Positions 11,967 to 21,084 of a stretch of DNA of 64,000 nucleotides are shown here, one piece after another. The position numbers were made by a program, and so were the translations under genes. The notes under the pieces are model-generated. The model made no database searches. It saw only the letters and a list, made by a program, of their open reading frames with translations, and was not told the DNA's origin. The first letter of the stretch is position 1; every line of letters begins with the position of its first letter. The DNA is from an uncultured Sulfitobacter sp. (GTDB lineage: Bacteria > Pseudomonadota > Alphaproteobacteria > Rhodobacterales > Rhodobacteraceae). The stretch is taken from the NCBI GenBank assembly GCA_947501805.1, contig CANMXJ010000010.1, positions 62,001 through 126,000 on the forward strand, given 5' to 3'.

Positions 11967-13073
11967 TCATCGGAACCCCATTTTTCGCGGATCAAAGGTC
12001 ATTTCGATATTTTGCCACTGGCTGAACTTTTCTTGCGGCAGTTTGTACCCGCTTGATCCGCATCGGATGATGGCGCGGCGCGCGGAATCAAAAACACGAC
12101 GGGCAGCGGCATCCGATCCGCCGGAGGCGCTCAACATGCGGATACTATCGACCACGGGAGTGGCATTGCGGTTCATCGACACCGCAATCACAACTGTGGT
12201 TCCAAGCGCTTCGGAAGACAGCGATCCGATATTCCAGCATTGTGAGACCGCAACACGAAGCGAGTCCTTTTCGCCCGCTGACAAAGGTGGCCCGCTTGGC
12301 GCAGCTACTGTTTCTTGTGCCGCGGTTAGGGCAGCCAGCACATCATCGTTGTTCACGGGAGTTGATGCATTTTCATTTGCCCCGGAGGGTGCCGTTGTTT
12401 CAACTTCGGTCGCCGCCTGGCGTACAGGTGCCGCCGGACGACGACCGGGGGGACGTGCTGATGCCGCCGGTGCTGCGGTTGCTTCGGTTACAATCTCGCT
12501 CACCGCTTCTTCGGGTGCGGTGGCTTCCTGGGTTTCCTGCTCAACGGCTTCACCTTCCGCATCCGGAGCCACCGCTTCTTGCTCAACAGGATCGGGCGTC
12601 GCCTCGGGATCAGGCTGCGCAACGGGTTCCGGGGCCACCCGCTCCACAGGGCGCGGGGCCGCTTCGGGCGCAATTTCAGGCACCAGAACAGCCGTTTCGC
12701 CAACGGGCTCGACCAACTCTGGCGGTAGTTCTTCGACAGGTGCCTCCGTCGGCACTTCCTGTTCAACCTCCGGCAACGCATCCTCGGGCGGGGCTTCGGC
12801 CTGAACAGGCGCGGGTTGTTCGATTACGTCATCCGGTGTGCTCTCCACCTCCGGCTCAGCGGTTTCGATCTGCGGCACCGCAGGCTGCGCCACCTCTGTT
12901 GCACTTTGCGGCGACTGCTGTGGAGCCACCATTGCATCAAAATCAGCGCCCGAAATGACCGACACTTCGGTCATCTCGAATGGCTCGGGCTCGGGCGTGA
13001 ACAGCCCACCCAAGAGGATCCAGGCAATCAACCCGAGATGCCCCGCGCCAGAAATGTAATGCCCGGTATGCAC
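11967..13073 (-). CDS. tolA: TolA-like cell-envelope integrity protein
   Basis: TolA links the inner-membrane TolQR motor to the periplasmic side. The 368 residues begin with one N-terminal membrane segment (LGLIAWILLGGLF, about residues 13-25). A long low-complexity stretch rich in Pro, Glu, Val and Ala (about 45-250) replaces the Ala/Lys-rich helix of the E. coli protein. A C-terminal domain of about 100 residues starts near LSAGEKDSLRVAVSQCWN and is typical of alphaproteobacterial TolA. The identification rests on this layout and on the position between tolR and tolB. Confidence 0.88.
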   Translation of the reverse strand: MHTGHYISGAGHLGLIAWILLGGLFTPEPEPFEMTEVSVISGADFDAMVAPQQSPQSATEVAQPAVPQIETAEPEVESTPDDVIEQPAPVQAEAPPEDALPEVEQEVPTEAPVEELPPELVEPVGETAVLVPEIAPEAAPRPVERVAPEPVAQPDPEATPDPVEQEAVAPDAEGEAVEQETQEATAPEEAVSEIVTEATAAPAASARPPGRRPAAPVRQAATEVETTAPSGANENASTPVNNDDVLAALTAAQETVAAPSGPPLSAGEKDSLRVAVSQCWNIGSLSSEALGTTVVIAVSMNRNATPVVDSIRMLSASGGSDAAARRVFDSARRAIIRCGSSGYKLPQEKFSQWQNIEMTFDPRKMGFR

Positions 13074-13076
13074 CGA

Positions 13077-13556
13077 TCAGTTCCCCGATGTATCGCTGCC
13101 GTCCAGCGCAGGCCCGCCGATGTCCGTCACAAGGCCGATGTTGGAAAAGCCGCCCGCATTAAGCGCGCCCATGACTTCCATGACAGCGCTATAGGGCACA
13201 GCGCCGTCTGCGCGCAGGAAAACACGATCACTGGCGCGTTCCATAGCGATGCCGCGCAGGCGTACAACCAACTGGCCGCGCTCAACCGGCGTGGTCTGGA
13301 TCTGCACTTGGCCGTCTGCAGTGACCGTCACAGTTAGCGGCTCCTCGGTTTCCGTTGGCAAGGCTCCGGCAGCGGATTTGGGCAATTCCACCGGCACGCC
13401 AACCGTTAGCAACGGCGCGGCCACCATGAAGATAATCAACAACACCAACATCACGTCCACAAACGGCGTGACGTTGATCTCTGACATTGGCTGGCTGCGG
13501 CCACGTCTGCGGCCACGTCCACCGCCACCTTGCTTTTTGATCGCTCCGGCCCCCAT
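13077..13556 (-). CDS. tolR: TolR (ExbD-family) inner-membrane protein
   Basis: TolR is part of the proton-driven TolQR motor. The 159 residues have a Gly/Arg-rich start, then MSEINVTPFVDVMLVLLIIF with the conserved membrane Asp of the ExbD family. The periplasmic part has VELPKSAAGALP, VFLRADGAVPYSAVMEVMGAL and NIGLVTD, all characteristic of the family. It is packed tightly: three bases separate it from both tolQ and tolA. Confidence 0.96.
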   Translation of the reverse strand: MGAGAIKKQGGGGRGRRRGRSQPMSEINVTPFVDVMLVLLIIFMVAAPLLTVGVPVELPKSAAGALPTETEEPLTVTVTADGQVQIQTTPVERGQLVVRLRGIAMERASDRVFLRADGAVPYSAVMEVMGALNAGGFSNIGLVTDIGGPALDGSDTSGN

Positions 13557-13559
13557 GGC

Positions 13560-14255
13560 TCAGGCGTCCAGCTGGCGGGACAGGATAGTGGCAAATTCGT
13601 CCGCAAAAGCTTCATGGTTGCCGATGATCTGCTCGCTGTCCGCGTTTAACTTGTTGTAAAAAATTACCGCCGGGATCGCTGCCAACAGACCCAGACCAGT
13701 GGCCAGCAAGGCCTCGGCAATACCCGGAGCTACTACAGCAAGGTTGGTATTTTGCTGTTCCGCAATTTCAATAAAGGCGTTCATGATGCCAATCACAGTC
13801 CCAAACAATCCGATGAACGGCGCGGATGATCCGACGGTGGCAAGCACTGTCAGTCCTTTTTGCAAACGATCCGCTTCCTTGGCAATTGCAACATCCATGC
13901 TGCGATCGATCCGCGCTGTCGCACCGGGAATCAACCCGCCATCTTCACGGTGCGAGCGTCGCCATTCGGTCATACCGGAGGCAAATACCTTTTCCGCAGG
14001 TCCGTCCGGATCAGCGCCAATTTGGTCAAACAACCCATCCAGCGGTTCTCCGGACCAGAACGCCTGATCAAAGGCTTCAGCGTCACTGCGCGCTGCGCGA
14101 TATTGGATCATCTTCTGGATAATGATCGACCAGGACCAGAAAGAGGCGACAATCAAGATGATCATTACCAATTTCACTGTGAATGTGGCGCGCAAAAACA
14201 GCCCCCACATGGAGAAATCAATCTCCTTGGCCAACGCCAGCGTCTCTGCTTCCAT
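13560..14255 (-). CDS. tolQ: TolQ (ExbB-family) inner-membrane proton channel
   Basis: TolQ forms the proton channel with TolR. The 231 residues have three membrane segments: about 20-40 in the first part, and two near 135-200 with VLATVGSSAPFIGLFGTVIGIMNAF and APGIAEALLATGLGLLAAIPAV. These are signature stretches of the family. The frame is open ten codons upstream to 14285, but the ATG at 14255 gives the usual MEAETLALAKEID start. It is the first gene of the tolQRAB-pal run; ybgC lies 119 bases upstream. Confidence 0.96.
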   Translation of the reverse strand: MEAETLALAKEIDFSMWGLFLRATFTVKLVMIILIVASFWSWSIIIQKMIQYRAARSDAEAFDQAFWSGEPLDGLFDQIGADPDGPAEKVFASGMTEWRRSHREDGGLIPGATARIDRSMDVAIAKEADRLQKGLTVLATVGSSAPFIGLFGTVIGIMNAFIEIAEQQNTNLAVVAPGIAEALLATGLGLLAAIPAVIFYNKLNADSEQIIGNHEAFADEFATILSRQLDA

Positions 14256-14374
14256 GGTACCCGCTCTATCTCTTGTGCCGCACATGGCGGCGAAACTGCC
14301 TCAAAGGCCCCGTTTGCGAGGCTCATTTGCGCAGAATCTAACGGAGTGCAAAGACGAAAGCTAGAGGAATGGCG

Positions 14375-14773
14375 TTATGATGCCGGATCAGTGATCTGTG
14401 AGCGAAGTTTTGCTGGCAATCGTGTGGGCTTTCCAGCTGTGGTCATGCAGACAGCAGTGACTTTGGCGCGAAAGATCACGTCATCACCGCGACAGACCTC
14501 CTGATCAAACATCCAGCGCACCGCCCCTTTGCCATGATGGGTTGTACGGACCTCCAACCGATCGCCAAATCGCGCGGTGCCGAGATAATCCGCCTCGACT
14601 CGCGTGATGACAAAAACAACCTCCTCGTCGCGCATGGCCCGTTGGTCTACGCCCAACCGCTCAACAATATCGGAGCGCGCACGCTCGATATATTTCAGGT
14701 AATTGGCATAATAGACGATGCCCGCCATATCGGTATCTTCATAAAACACGCGTACCGCAAATGTATGGCTCAT
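14375..14773 (-). CDS. ybgC: YbgC-type acyl-CoA thioesterase of the Tol-Pal cluster
   Basis: A 132-residue hotdog-fold thioesterase. The catalytic-site motif YEDTDMAGIVYYANYLKYIERAR lies at about residues 10-32 (key residues Asp13-Asp15, Tyr21, Asn23). YbgC enzymes hydrolyse short-chain or lipid-linked acyl-CoA and belong to the Tol-Pal gene neighbourhood in many proteobacteria. The start overlaps the stop of the 209-residue gene upstream by four bases, so the two are probably translated together. Confidence 0.94.
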   Translation of the reverse strand: MSHTFAVRVFYEDTDMAGIVYYANYLKYIERARSDIVERLGVDQRAMRDEEVVFVITRVEADYLGTARFGDRLEVRTTHHGKGAVRWMFDQEVCRGDDVIFRAKVTAVCMTTAGKPTRLPAKLRSQITDPAS

Positions 14774-15399
14774 TGCATCACCCCAATCCGGGCCGCGAGG
14801 CGGAATGCGTGGCTGGCGTCCTGTGCCGCAGGTGGCAAGACCGGATCATAAGCCGCGCGCAGCAATTGAGCGATATCAGGACGCAAGATCGTTGTCTCCT
14901 CAGCCACCATCAGCGGCGAGCGATCCTGAAACGCATTATCCGACCATAACACCATTGATTGCACAATCTGGGAGAGCGCCAAAGTCTGCGCCGGCACATC
15001 GTGTAGATGTTTGTCCATCCGCAGAAAAACAAAACAGGCTTTGATCGCGCCATGATCGTCAAAGCGGAAAAACCTGTACTGATTTGCCTCGATCCCCTCC
15101 AGCCGCGCCACCAGCGGTTTCAAATCAGGCACCAACCGGTCCATCCCCGGCACATCCAACAGTTCCGCCCAATCGTTGAAAAAGAACATCATCAGGTTCG
15201 ACCCCAACTCCGCATCCATCTCGCCCATCTCGTGTCCGGCGAGTTCACAGGTCGTCTCAATCGCGCTCTTCACAACACCCAGCGTGGCATCATTAACACC
15301 GAACACCACCGGACAGATTGGCCGCCCCCAGCGTGCAAACGCAAAACTGCCATCACTGCGGGTAAACAAACCCTCAACCTGCGCAACATCCATCTTCAC
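14770..15399 (-). CDS. Conserved hypothetical protein between ruvB and ybgC
   Basis: A 209-residue soluble protein that I cannot assign to a named family. It has repeated aromatic patches (LMMFFFNDWAELLDVPGMD, YRFFRFDDHGAIKACFVFLRMD) and no signal peptide. The ATG at 15399 is followed two codons later by another ATG (15393) that is equally possible. It lies 27 bases downstream of ruvB and overlaps ybgC by four bases, which suggests co-transcription with the Tol-Pal or Ruv genes. No function is proposed. Confidence 0.8.
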   Translation of the reverse strand: MKMDVAQVEGLFTRSDGSFAFARWGRPICPVVFGVNDATLGVVKSAIETTCELAGHEMGEMDAELGSNLMMFFFNDWAELLDVPGMDRLVPDLKPLVARLEGIEANQYRFFRFDDHGAIKACFVFLRMDKHLHDVPAQTLALSQIVQSMVLWSDNAFQDRSPLMVAEETTILRPDIAQLLRAAYDPVLPPAAQDASHAFRLAARIGVMQ

Positions 15400-15426
15400 T
15401 TGGCCCTTAAACTCAAATCCACCGGA

Positions 15427-16446
15427 TCATCCAAACAAATCGCTCTGCGACTTGGGCGGCACCATCCCCAAATGCGTCCATGCCTTTTGCGCCAACATCC
15501 GCCCGCGCGGTGTGCGCTGGATCAACCCTTGCTGCAACAGGAACGGCTCAATCACTTCTTCCAAGGCGTCGCGCGACTCTGACAAAGCCGCGGACATGGT
15601 CTCGATCCCCACGGGTCCACCCTGATAATTCTCCGCAATCAGCTTCAGATAACGCCGGTCGGCCCCATCCAGCCCCAAATGATCCACACCAAGGCGTGTC
15701 AGCGCCATATCGGCCAGTTCCCGCGTCACGCGGCCGTTCCCCTCCACAACCGCAAAATCCACGACGCGCCTCAACAAACGCCCCGCAATGCGCGGCGTCC
15801 CGCGCGCGCGTTTGGCAATCTCGCGCGCCCCGCCTTCATCAGCGGGCGCGCCCAGCTTGCGGGCGTTGCGATCCACAATAATGAACAACTCGTCTTCGGT
15901 ATAAAACTGTAACCGTGTCGGGATGCCAAAACGATCCCTGAGCGGCGTGGTCAACAAACCCATGCGCGTGGTGGCACCCACAAGCGTGAAGGGCTGCAAC
16001 TCAATACGCACGGTACGGGCTGCAGGCCCCTCTCCGATCACCAGATCCAGCTCAAAATCTTCGAGCGCAGGATACAACACCTCTTCCACGGCAGGGTTCA
16101 GACGGTGAATTTCATCAATAAACAAAACATCCCGCGCTTCCAGATTGGTCAGGATCGCCGCCAGATCACCTGCCTTGGCCAACACCGGCCCCGAGGTCAT
16201 GCGAAATCCAACGCCCAGCTCGCGTGACATAATTTGCGCTAATGTCGTTTTACCCAAACCGGGGGGGCCGTGGAACAACGTATGGTCCATCGCCTCGCCG
16301 CGCTGTTTGGCGGATTGGATGAACACCGCAAGGTTGGAGCGCGCTTCGGCCTGCCCGACAAACTCCGATAACATCTGCGGACGCAGGGCGCGGTCGAAGT
16401 CCTCTGGCATCGGCTCTGGCCGCAGGGTGGGGTCGATGTCAGTCAC
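15427..16446 (-). CDS. ruvB: Holliday junction branch migration helicase RuvB
   Basis: RuvB is the hexameric motor that drives Holliday junction migration with RuvA. The 339 residues carry Walker [10 protein letters not shown], Walker [12 protein letters not shown], sensor 1 [20 protein letters not shown], and a C-terminal winged helix with [26 protein letters not shown] residues ([12 protein letters not shown]). It follows ruvA after 48 bases on the same strand, forming a ruvCAB unit. Confidence 0.98.
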   Translation of the reverse strand: MTDIDPTLRPEPMPEDFDRALRPQMLSEFVGQAEARSNLAVFIQSAKQRGEAMDHTLFHGPPGLGKTTLAQIMSRELGVGFRMTSGPVLAKAGDLAAILTNLEARDVLFIDEIHRLNPAVEEVLYPALEDFELDLVIGEGPAARTVRIELQPFTLVGATTRMGLLTTPLRDRFGIPTRLQFYTEDELFIIVDRNARKLGAPADEGGAREIAKRARGTPRIAGRLLRRVVDFAVVEGNGRVTRELADMALTRLGVDHLGLDGADRRYLKLIAENYQGGPVGIETMSAALSESRDALEEVIEPFLLQQGLIQRTPRGRMLAQKAWTHLGMVPPKSQSDLFG

Positions 16447-16494
16447 TGGCTATTCCATTGATCGAAAGCCCCAAGCGGGCCTGATGAGCGCACT

Positions 16495-17154
16495 CTAGCC
16501 TTTTGGTGCCAGAAGTTTCAACGCAGCACGGATCAGATCAGGCGTGCTTGCATCGGGCATTTCACCTGCCGCCTGCACCACCGCTCCCGCCGCATCACCG
16601 GGACCGTAGCCGAGATTGCCCAAGGCCGAGAGAGCTTCGGCTTGGGCTGATGCGTTTTCGGGAGGGGCTGGACGCGGCGCTGCAATCGGTTCCAGCACTT
16701 CTGCTGCGCCCTCGCCCTGCGCCTGCGCCAAGGTGCCGGACATGGCCATCACGCTGGGCGCTTTGTCCTTGAGATCCAGAACCACGCGCTGCGCAATCTT
16801 TGGCCCGACGCCTTTTGCCGCTTTAACCGCGTTCCAGTCACCCAAGGCAATCGCGCGGCTCACGCCCTCAGGTCCCAGCGTGCCAAGGATCGCGAGCGAT
16901 GCCTTTGCGCCAATCCCCTGCACAGAGGTCAGCAGACGGTGCCACTCTTTCTCCATCAAGGTCTGAAAGCCAAATAACTGCATCAGGTCTTCGCGCACTA
17001 CCAGATCGGTGAACAGCGCGACAACTTCGCCCACACCGGGCAAAGCCGCCATTGTGCGGTCTGAGCAATAAACCAGATAGCCAATGCCCCGCACGTCGAT
17101 CAGGATATGATCGGCTGCGCGATACTCTATTGTACCCGTGATCTTGCCAATCAT
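16495..17154 (-). CDS. ruvA: Holliday junction DNA helicase subunit RuvA
   Basis: RuvA binds the four-way junction and loads RuvB. The 219 residues begin [11 protein letters not shown], the standard N-terminus. The helix-hairpin-helix pair is visible in [14 protein letters not shown] and [20 protein letters not shown] Pro/Ala-rich linker leads to a C-terminal domain with [15 protein letters not shown], which contacts RuvB. The frame is open upstream to 17214, but the ATG at 17154 overlaps the ruvC stop in an ATGA, which favours it. Confidence 0.97.
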   Translation of the reverse strand: MIGKITGTIEYRAADHILIDVRGIGYLVYCSDRTMAALPGVGEVVALFTDLVVREDLMQLFGFQTLMEKEWHRLLTSVQGIGAKASLAILGTLGPEGVSRAIALGDWNAVKAAKGVGPKIAQRVVLDLKDKAPSVMAMSGTLAQAQGEGAAEVLEPIAAPRPAPPENASAQAEALSALGNLGYGPGDAAGAVVQAAGEMPDASTPDLIRAALKLLAPKG

Positions 17155-17654
17155 GCACTTGCCCTCGCGACTGCCCGTGCCAACGAACTTGCCCCACCGT
17201 GGTGCGCATGACAAATCGCAATTGCCAGAGCGTCCGCCGCATCCGGTCCCGCGATCTCGATCCCCGGCATTTGCATTTTGACCATATGCATGACTTGCGC
17301 CTTTTCGGCGTGGCCCACGCCCACAACAGTCTTCTTGACCTTATTGGGTGCATATTCGCCCACGACAAGCCCTGCTTGCGCGGGCACCAGCATCGCAATC
17401 CCACGGGCCTGCCCCAGCTTCAGGGTGCCTGCCCCGTCCTTGTTCACAAATGTCTGTTCTACAGCAGCAGTTTCCGGCTGATAGGTGATAAAGACATGGG
17501 TCAATTGATTGTGCAGCGACAACAACCTTTGCGCCAGATCATCGCCTGCGGACTTGCAAACACCGTTTGCGACATGACTCGTTCTATTGCCCACCACATC
17601 AATCACGCCCCAACCAAGGTTGCGTAACCCCGGATCAATGCCAATTATCCGCAT
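17151..17654 (-). CDS. ruvC: Crossover junction endodeoxyribonuclease RuvC
   Basis: RuvC cuts Holliday junctions symmetrically. The 167 residues start [16 protein letters not shown], containing the first catalytic Asp (residue 7). Later acidic ligands are in [11 protein letters not shown] and in the C-terminal [15 protein letters not shown], where the family has DAxDAL. The ATG at 17654 fits the family start; the frame is open to 17702 without similarity. It is the first gene of ruvCAB. Confidence 0.97.
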   Translation of the reverse strand: MRIIGIDPGLRNLGWGVIDVVGNRTSHVANGVCKSAGDDLAQRLLSLHNQLTHVFITYQPETAAVEQTFVNKDGAGTLKLGQARGIAMLVPAQAGLVVGEYAPNKVKKTVVGVGHAEKAQVMHMVKMQMPGIEIAGPDAADALAIAICHAHHGGASSLARAVARASA

Positions 17655-17989
17655 CGCCACCCTGCTCTCGTTAAAATTGTTGCTTTTTTGATGCACTAGC
17701 ACGAAAGGCGAACATCCGCCAAGCTTTTCCTCCGGATGATCAATTGCGACATCACTGTAGTCGCTTTCAGATCACAGCAGTCGGTTTTGCCTCAAATCTT
17801 CTAAAAGTAGTGGCATTTCCATCCAGAATTTGTCATAATTTACGGTACGTTAACCAGTTTTTCGACCCATGCAAAAAGCGCATACCCAGTATGCAAGAGG
17901 GATGGTTGCGGGCACTGACTTTCCGTCCTATCTGCCCCTCACATCGCCGAAGAAATTGGCAAAACAAACAAACATAAAGGACGGCTCCA
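17655..17989. other. 335-base divergent intergenic region (ruvC / DUF1127 gene)
   Basis: This gap must contain the promoters of ruvC (leftward) and the DUF1127 gene (rightward). It is AT-richer than its surroundings and has no credible open reading frame, tRNA or long palindrome. I could not fix -35 and -10 boxes with confidence. AAGGAC, before the ATG at 17990, is the ribosome-binding site of the DUF1127 gene. Confidence 0.5.
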
Positions 17990-18199
17990 ATGACAGCTAT
18001 CGACACATCCCGCACCGCATTCGGCTCCAATTCAGCCGCTTCCTCATTCATCTCCCGCATCATCGCTTCTTTCGTGGCGTGGAACGACTACCGCGCGACA
18101 CGCAAGGCATTGTCCGCGCTTTCAAACCGCGAACTCGAAGACATCGGTCTGGTACGCGGTGACATCGAAATGGTCTCAAAAACAGACTTCTTCCGCTAA
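17990..18199 (+). CDS. DUF1127 small protein
   Basis: A 69-residue protein ending in a DUF1127 domain: RATRKALSALSNRELEDIGLVRGDI (key residues Arg, Leu-Ser, LEDIG and R) at about 38-62. Such small Arg-containing proteins are common in alphaproteobacteria; some affect RNA turnover and phosphate or carbon metabolism. This one has an N-terminal extension rich in Ser and Ala. AAGGAC precedes the ATG and a strong terminator follows, so it is a single-gene unit. Confidence 0.9.
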   Translation: MTAIDTSRTAFGSNSAASSFISRIIASFVAWNDYRATRKALSALSNRELEDIGLVRGDIEMVSKTDFFR

Positions 18200-18250
18200 A
18201 CAGAATTGCGGCGGGCAACAGCCCGCCACTTGCACAGCGCAAGACGTAAA

Positions 18251-18286
18251 AAAAGCCGCGCCCTGACCCTCAGGAGCGCGGCTTTT
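18251..18286 (+). terminator. Rho-independent terminator after the DUF1127 gene
   Basis: AAAAGCCGCGC (18251-18261) pairs with GCGCGGCTTTT (18276-18286). The stem continues inward as CCTGA/TCAGG around a CCC loop with one bulged A. The A-run and T-run at the two ends mean it can also work for transcripts arriving from the minus-strand gene at 18353. Confidence 0.88.
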
Positions 18287-18352
18287 CGTTGCCTTGGAGA
18301 ATATCGTATCTTGGTGCCCCACCACCGCTCTCGCGGCGATGGAGCGGAAATT

Positions 18353-18706
18353 CTAGCGGACGATCTTGCCGACTGAGCCAGCCACAGCTTCAGTCACGGG
18401 ATCAATTGCCATTGCTTTGGCCCCGGCCTGTTCGATGATTGTACCGTTTTGAAGCGTTGAGAGACGCTCGTTATAAGTCACTGGCCCGACTGTAGCGAGC
18501 GTGAAGGCTTTGAAGCCAATGAAGCCGATCGCAACCAGGAAAATCAATTTCAGGCCGCCACTGCGTGGAGCACGGCGGGTGCGCTTGGGCTTGACGACAA
18601 TCAGGCCGTCTTTACCAACTTTAGTGGTGTAACCATGCGTCATCTTTGCATGCTTACGCCCCAGTGTGTTCAGGCGGTTCACGAAGTGGTCGTGGGTCTC
18701 AACCAT
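18353..18706 (-). CDS. Small conserved membrane protein
   Basis: A 117-residue protein with a basic N-terminal half (VVKPKRTRRAPRSGG) and one membrane segment LIFLVAIGFIGFKAFTLA at about residues 54-71, followed by a mainly acidic or neutral tail. The charge pattern suggests that the N-terminus is in the cytoplasm and the tail in the periplasm. I do not recognise the family and propose no function. It is flanked by a terminator on one side and a 113-base gap to prmA on the other, so it is probably monocistronic. Confidence 0.7.
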   Translation of the reverse strand: MVETHDHFVNRLNTLGRKHAKMTHGYTTKVGKDGLIVVKPKRTRRAPRSGGLKLIFLVAIGFIGFKAFTLATVGPVTYNERLSTLQNGTIIEQAGAKAMAIDPVTEAVAGSVGKIVR

Positions 18707-18819
18707 GGCAGTGATCTCTCATTCAACAATCGGCCCCCACCGCTGTTAAGAAAGTTTTAGCCATAGAATGTGGCAAAATCTGGGCAACTGCCTCGATTTA
18801 ACCGTAAAACCCCTTCAAT

Positions 18820-19692
18820 TCAGGTCTTTTTTTGAAGTGTTAGTGTCGTCCAATCAACAATGCTTTCCCGATGGGTAAGATTGATGCCGGATTGTGCATA
18901 AACCTCGATCACTTCGTCGGCTTGTTCATTCAAAATCCCCGAGAGAATCGCATAGCCGTCCGCTTGCAGCGCATTTGCCATATCCGGGGCCAGCGCGATT
19001 AATGGTCCTTTAAGAATATTCGCAAACACCAGATCAAAGGGGGCCGCTGCTGCAAGGTCCGGATGATCAAAACCTGCGGCCTCGACACAGTTTACGCGCC
19101 CCTCAAGCCCGTTCGCCTTCGCATTGGCCTGTGCGACGTCCACCGCGACTTCGTCGATGTCGCTCGCCAGCATGGTACCCGGCCAGATGCGCGCCGCCGC
19201 CATCGCCAGAACAGCAGTGCCACAGCCCACGTCGATGACGTTCTTGCCCACAAACCCGTCTGTCGCCAAACGGTCCAATGCGCGCAGGCACCCCAGTGTC
19301 GTGCCATGGTGCCCCGTGCCAAAGGCCATTGCGGCCTCAATCAACAAAGGTTCGCAATCCTGCGGCACCTTGTCCGCATCATGGGAACCATAGACAAAGA
19401 AGCGTCCGGCTTCGACAGGGGCCAGTTCACGGCGCACATGTGCCACCCAATCAGTTTCGGGCAGTTCGGAGACCACAAAGGGCTTTCCATCCATCGCCGC
19501 AGCCAAAACGGCCAGCGCAGCCTCATCCGGTGTGTCCTCGAAATATCCGCCAACCTCCCAAAGGCCCGAACCGTCTTCCATTTCAAATACCCCAACGCCA
19601 GTGGGTTCCGGCATCAACCGCTCCATTGCCTCGCCCAGCGCATAGGCGGCATCGCGTCCCTGAAGGGTGGTGAGTGCGGTGAATGTGGTCAT
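18820..19692 (-). CDS. prmA: Ribosomal protein L11 methyltransferase
   Basis: PrmA trimethylates ribosomal protein L11 with S-adenosylmethionine. In the 290 residues, an N-terminal substrate-recognition domain leads to AFGTGHHGTTLGCL, then the SAM-binding motif I DVGCGTAVLAMAAA (about 153-166) and the NPPF-like FANILKGPLIALAPD. The C-terminus SGILNEQADEVIEVY is also typical. Its start at 19692 overlaps the last base of the upstream MATE gene, so the two are probably co-transcribed. Confidence 0.94.
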   Translation of the reverse strand: MTTFTALTTLQGRDAAYALGEAMERLMPEPTGVGVFEMEDGSGLWEVGGYFEDTPDEAALAVLAAAMDGKPFVVSELPETDWVAHVRRELAPVEAGRFFVYGSHDADKVPQDCEPLLIEAAMAFGTGHHGTTLGCLRALDRLATDGFVGKNVIDVGCGTAVLAMAAARIWPGTMLASDIDEVAVDVAQANAKANGLEGRVNCVEAAGFDHPDLAAAAPFDLVFANILKGPLIALAPDMANALQADGYAILSGILNEQADEVIEVYAQSGINLTHRESIVDWTTLTLQKKT

Positions 19693-21083
19693 TATCGTCT
19701 CCGGTGTTTGTCTGGGTTCGGGTAGGCGCGTGGCGGCACAGGGTCAAGGGTTGCTTCGTCCATGCGGCGCAACCCCTTGACGTAATACCAGCCCCAAGTT
19801 GCTGCGATGACCCCCATCACAGCGCCTGCAAGCGCCTGACCATAGATGACGCCTGTCGCGCCAAAAATGCCGGCCAGTGCCGCCGCAGCCGGGAAACTCA
19901 GCACGCCATCCTTGATCCAGTTGACCAGAGTTGACCGCGTCGGGCGTCCCAAATTGTTGAACGCCGCATTCGACACGAACAATGCCCCGATGAACACAAA
20001 ACCGCCAACACCCACCAAAGTGAATGACCGCAGCACCTCGGCCCCCACACCTGTCAGGCCGAACGCCGCAATGACATAAGGTGTCGCGAGCAACATCAGC
20101 CCCCATGCGACAACAGTATATATAAAGCAAAAGATCAGCGCGTCTCGGTAGGTACTGCGCACGCGGTCTATCTGTCCTGCCCCGTAGTTCTGGCCAAAGA
20201 TTCCGCCAATGGCACCGGACAAGGCGAATACCCCACCAAATACAACAACAGTAAGCCGCCCTATCACGGCCCATGCCGCCATCGCCTCGTCCCCGTATTG
20301 CGCCATGACCATTGTCAAAAGGTAGTTGCCCGCCGGGGTCGACATCTGCGTAGCAACCGCTGGCCCGGCGACCAACAGAAATGGACCGACAATGTTGCGC
20401 AGGGTTCTGGCCGTTGGACGGGCCACAAGTTTCATCTGGATAACTGCAAAATAGATCGCAAGCCCGAGTAGCGCGAAACGGAACAAGACCAACCCGACGG
20501 CCGCACCATCCAAGGCAAGGCCCAGTGTGAAAATCAGAAACGGATCGACAATCATCAACAGAAGGCCCGAGAAAAGCGTGATGTACATCGCTTTGGCCCC
20601 ATATCCATCAGCCCTCAACGTGCCAGACAAAACCAGTGCCGCCGACATCGGGATCAACGAAGGAATGGTGATGGCCAGATAGCGGGCGGCAAGGCGCGCA
20701 GTCTCCCCTTCGGCACCCGCAAACCCCACAAGGGAATGGCGGAACCAGACAATCAAGGCAACAACGCACGCCAGCGCACTGGCCGAAATCACAACCCCTG
20801 CTCCTGCTTGTCTGCGGGCCTGATCACGATTGCCCATACCGATGCTGCGCGAGATTACGGCGGTTGCGCCAATCATCAATCCCACGGCAACCGAAACCGA
20901 GAAAAATTGGACCGCATAGGCAAAGCCGATTGCCGCCACCAGTTGCGGCTGCCCAAGTTGTGACACCCAGAACAGGTTTGCCGCATCTACCAGAAATACA
21001 AAAGTGATGCCCATGGCACCTGTCGCCGTCATCCTGACAACATGACCCATCGTGCCACCTGTCAAAAAGCGGCCCTGCTCCAT
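19692..21083 (-). CDS. MATE-family multidrug/cation efflux transporter
   Basis: A 463-residue inner-membrane protein with about twelve membrane segments in two related halves. MATE-like features include GQPQLVAAIGFAYAVQFFSVSVAVGL in the first half, AVISRSIGMGNRDQARR, and GAIGGIFGQNYGAGQIDRVRSTYRDAL in the second, where family members have GQNxGA. MATE proteins export cationic drugs or metabolites using Na+ or H+; the substrate is unknown. Two bases separate it from the MFS gene upstream. Confidence 0.88.
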   Translation of the reverse strand: MEQGRFLTGGTMGHVVRMTATGAMGITFVFLVDAANLFWVSQLGQPQLVAAIGFAYAVQFFSVSVAVGLMIGATAVISRSIGMGNRDQARRQAGAGVVISASALACVVALIVWFRHSLVGFAGAEGETARLAARYLAITIPSLIPMSAALVLSGTLRADGYGAKAMYITLFSGLLLMIVDPFLIFTLGLALDGAAVGLVLFRFALLGLAIYFAVIQMKLVARPTARTLRNIVGPFLLVAGPAVATQMSTPAGNYLLTMVMAQYGDEAMAAWAVIGRLTVVVFGGVFALSGAIGGIFGQNYGAGQIDRVRSTYRDALIFCFIYTVVAWGLMLLATPYVIAAFGLTGVGAEVLRSFTLVGVGGFVFIGALFVSNAAFNNLGRPTRSTLVNWIKDGVLSFPAAAALAGIFGATGVIYGQALAGAVMGVIAATWGWYYVKGLRRMDEATLDPVPPRAYPNPDKHRRR

Positions 21084-21084
21084 C

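Noticed and set aside
12242..12958. Pro/Arg-rich plus-strand frame opposite tolA
   Set aside because: It mirrors the low-complexity Pro/Glu/Ala linker of TolA and has no independent support.
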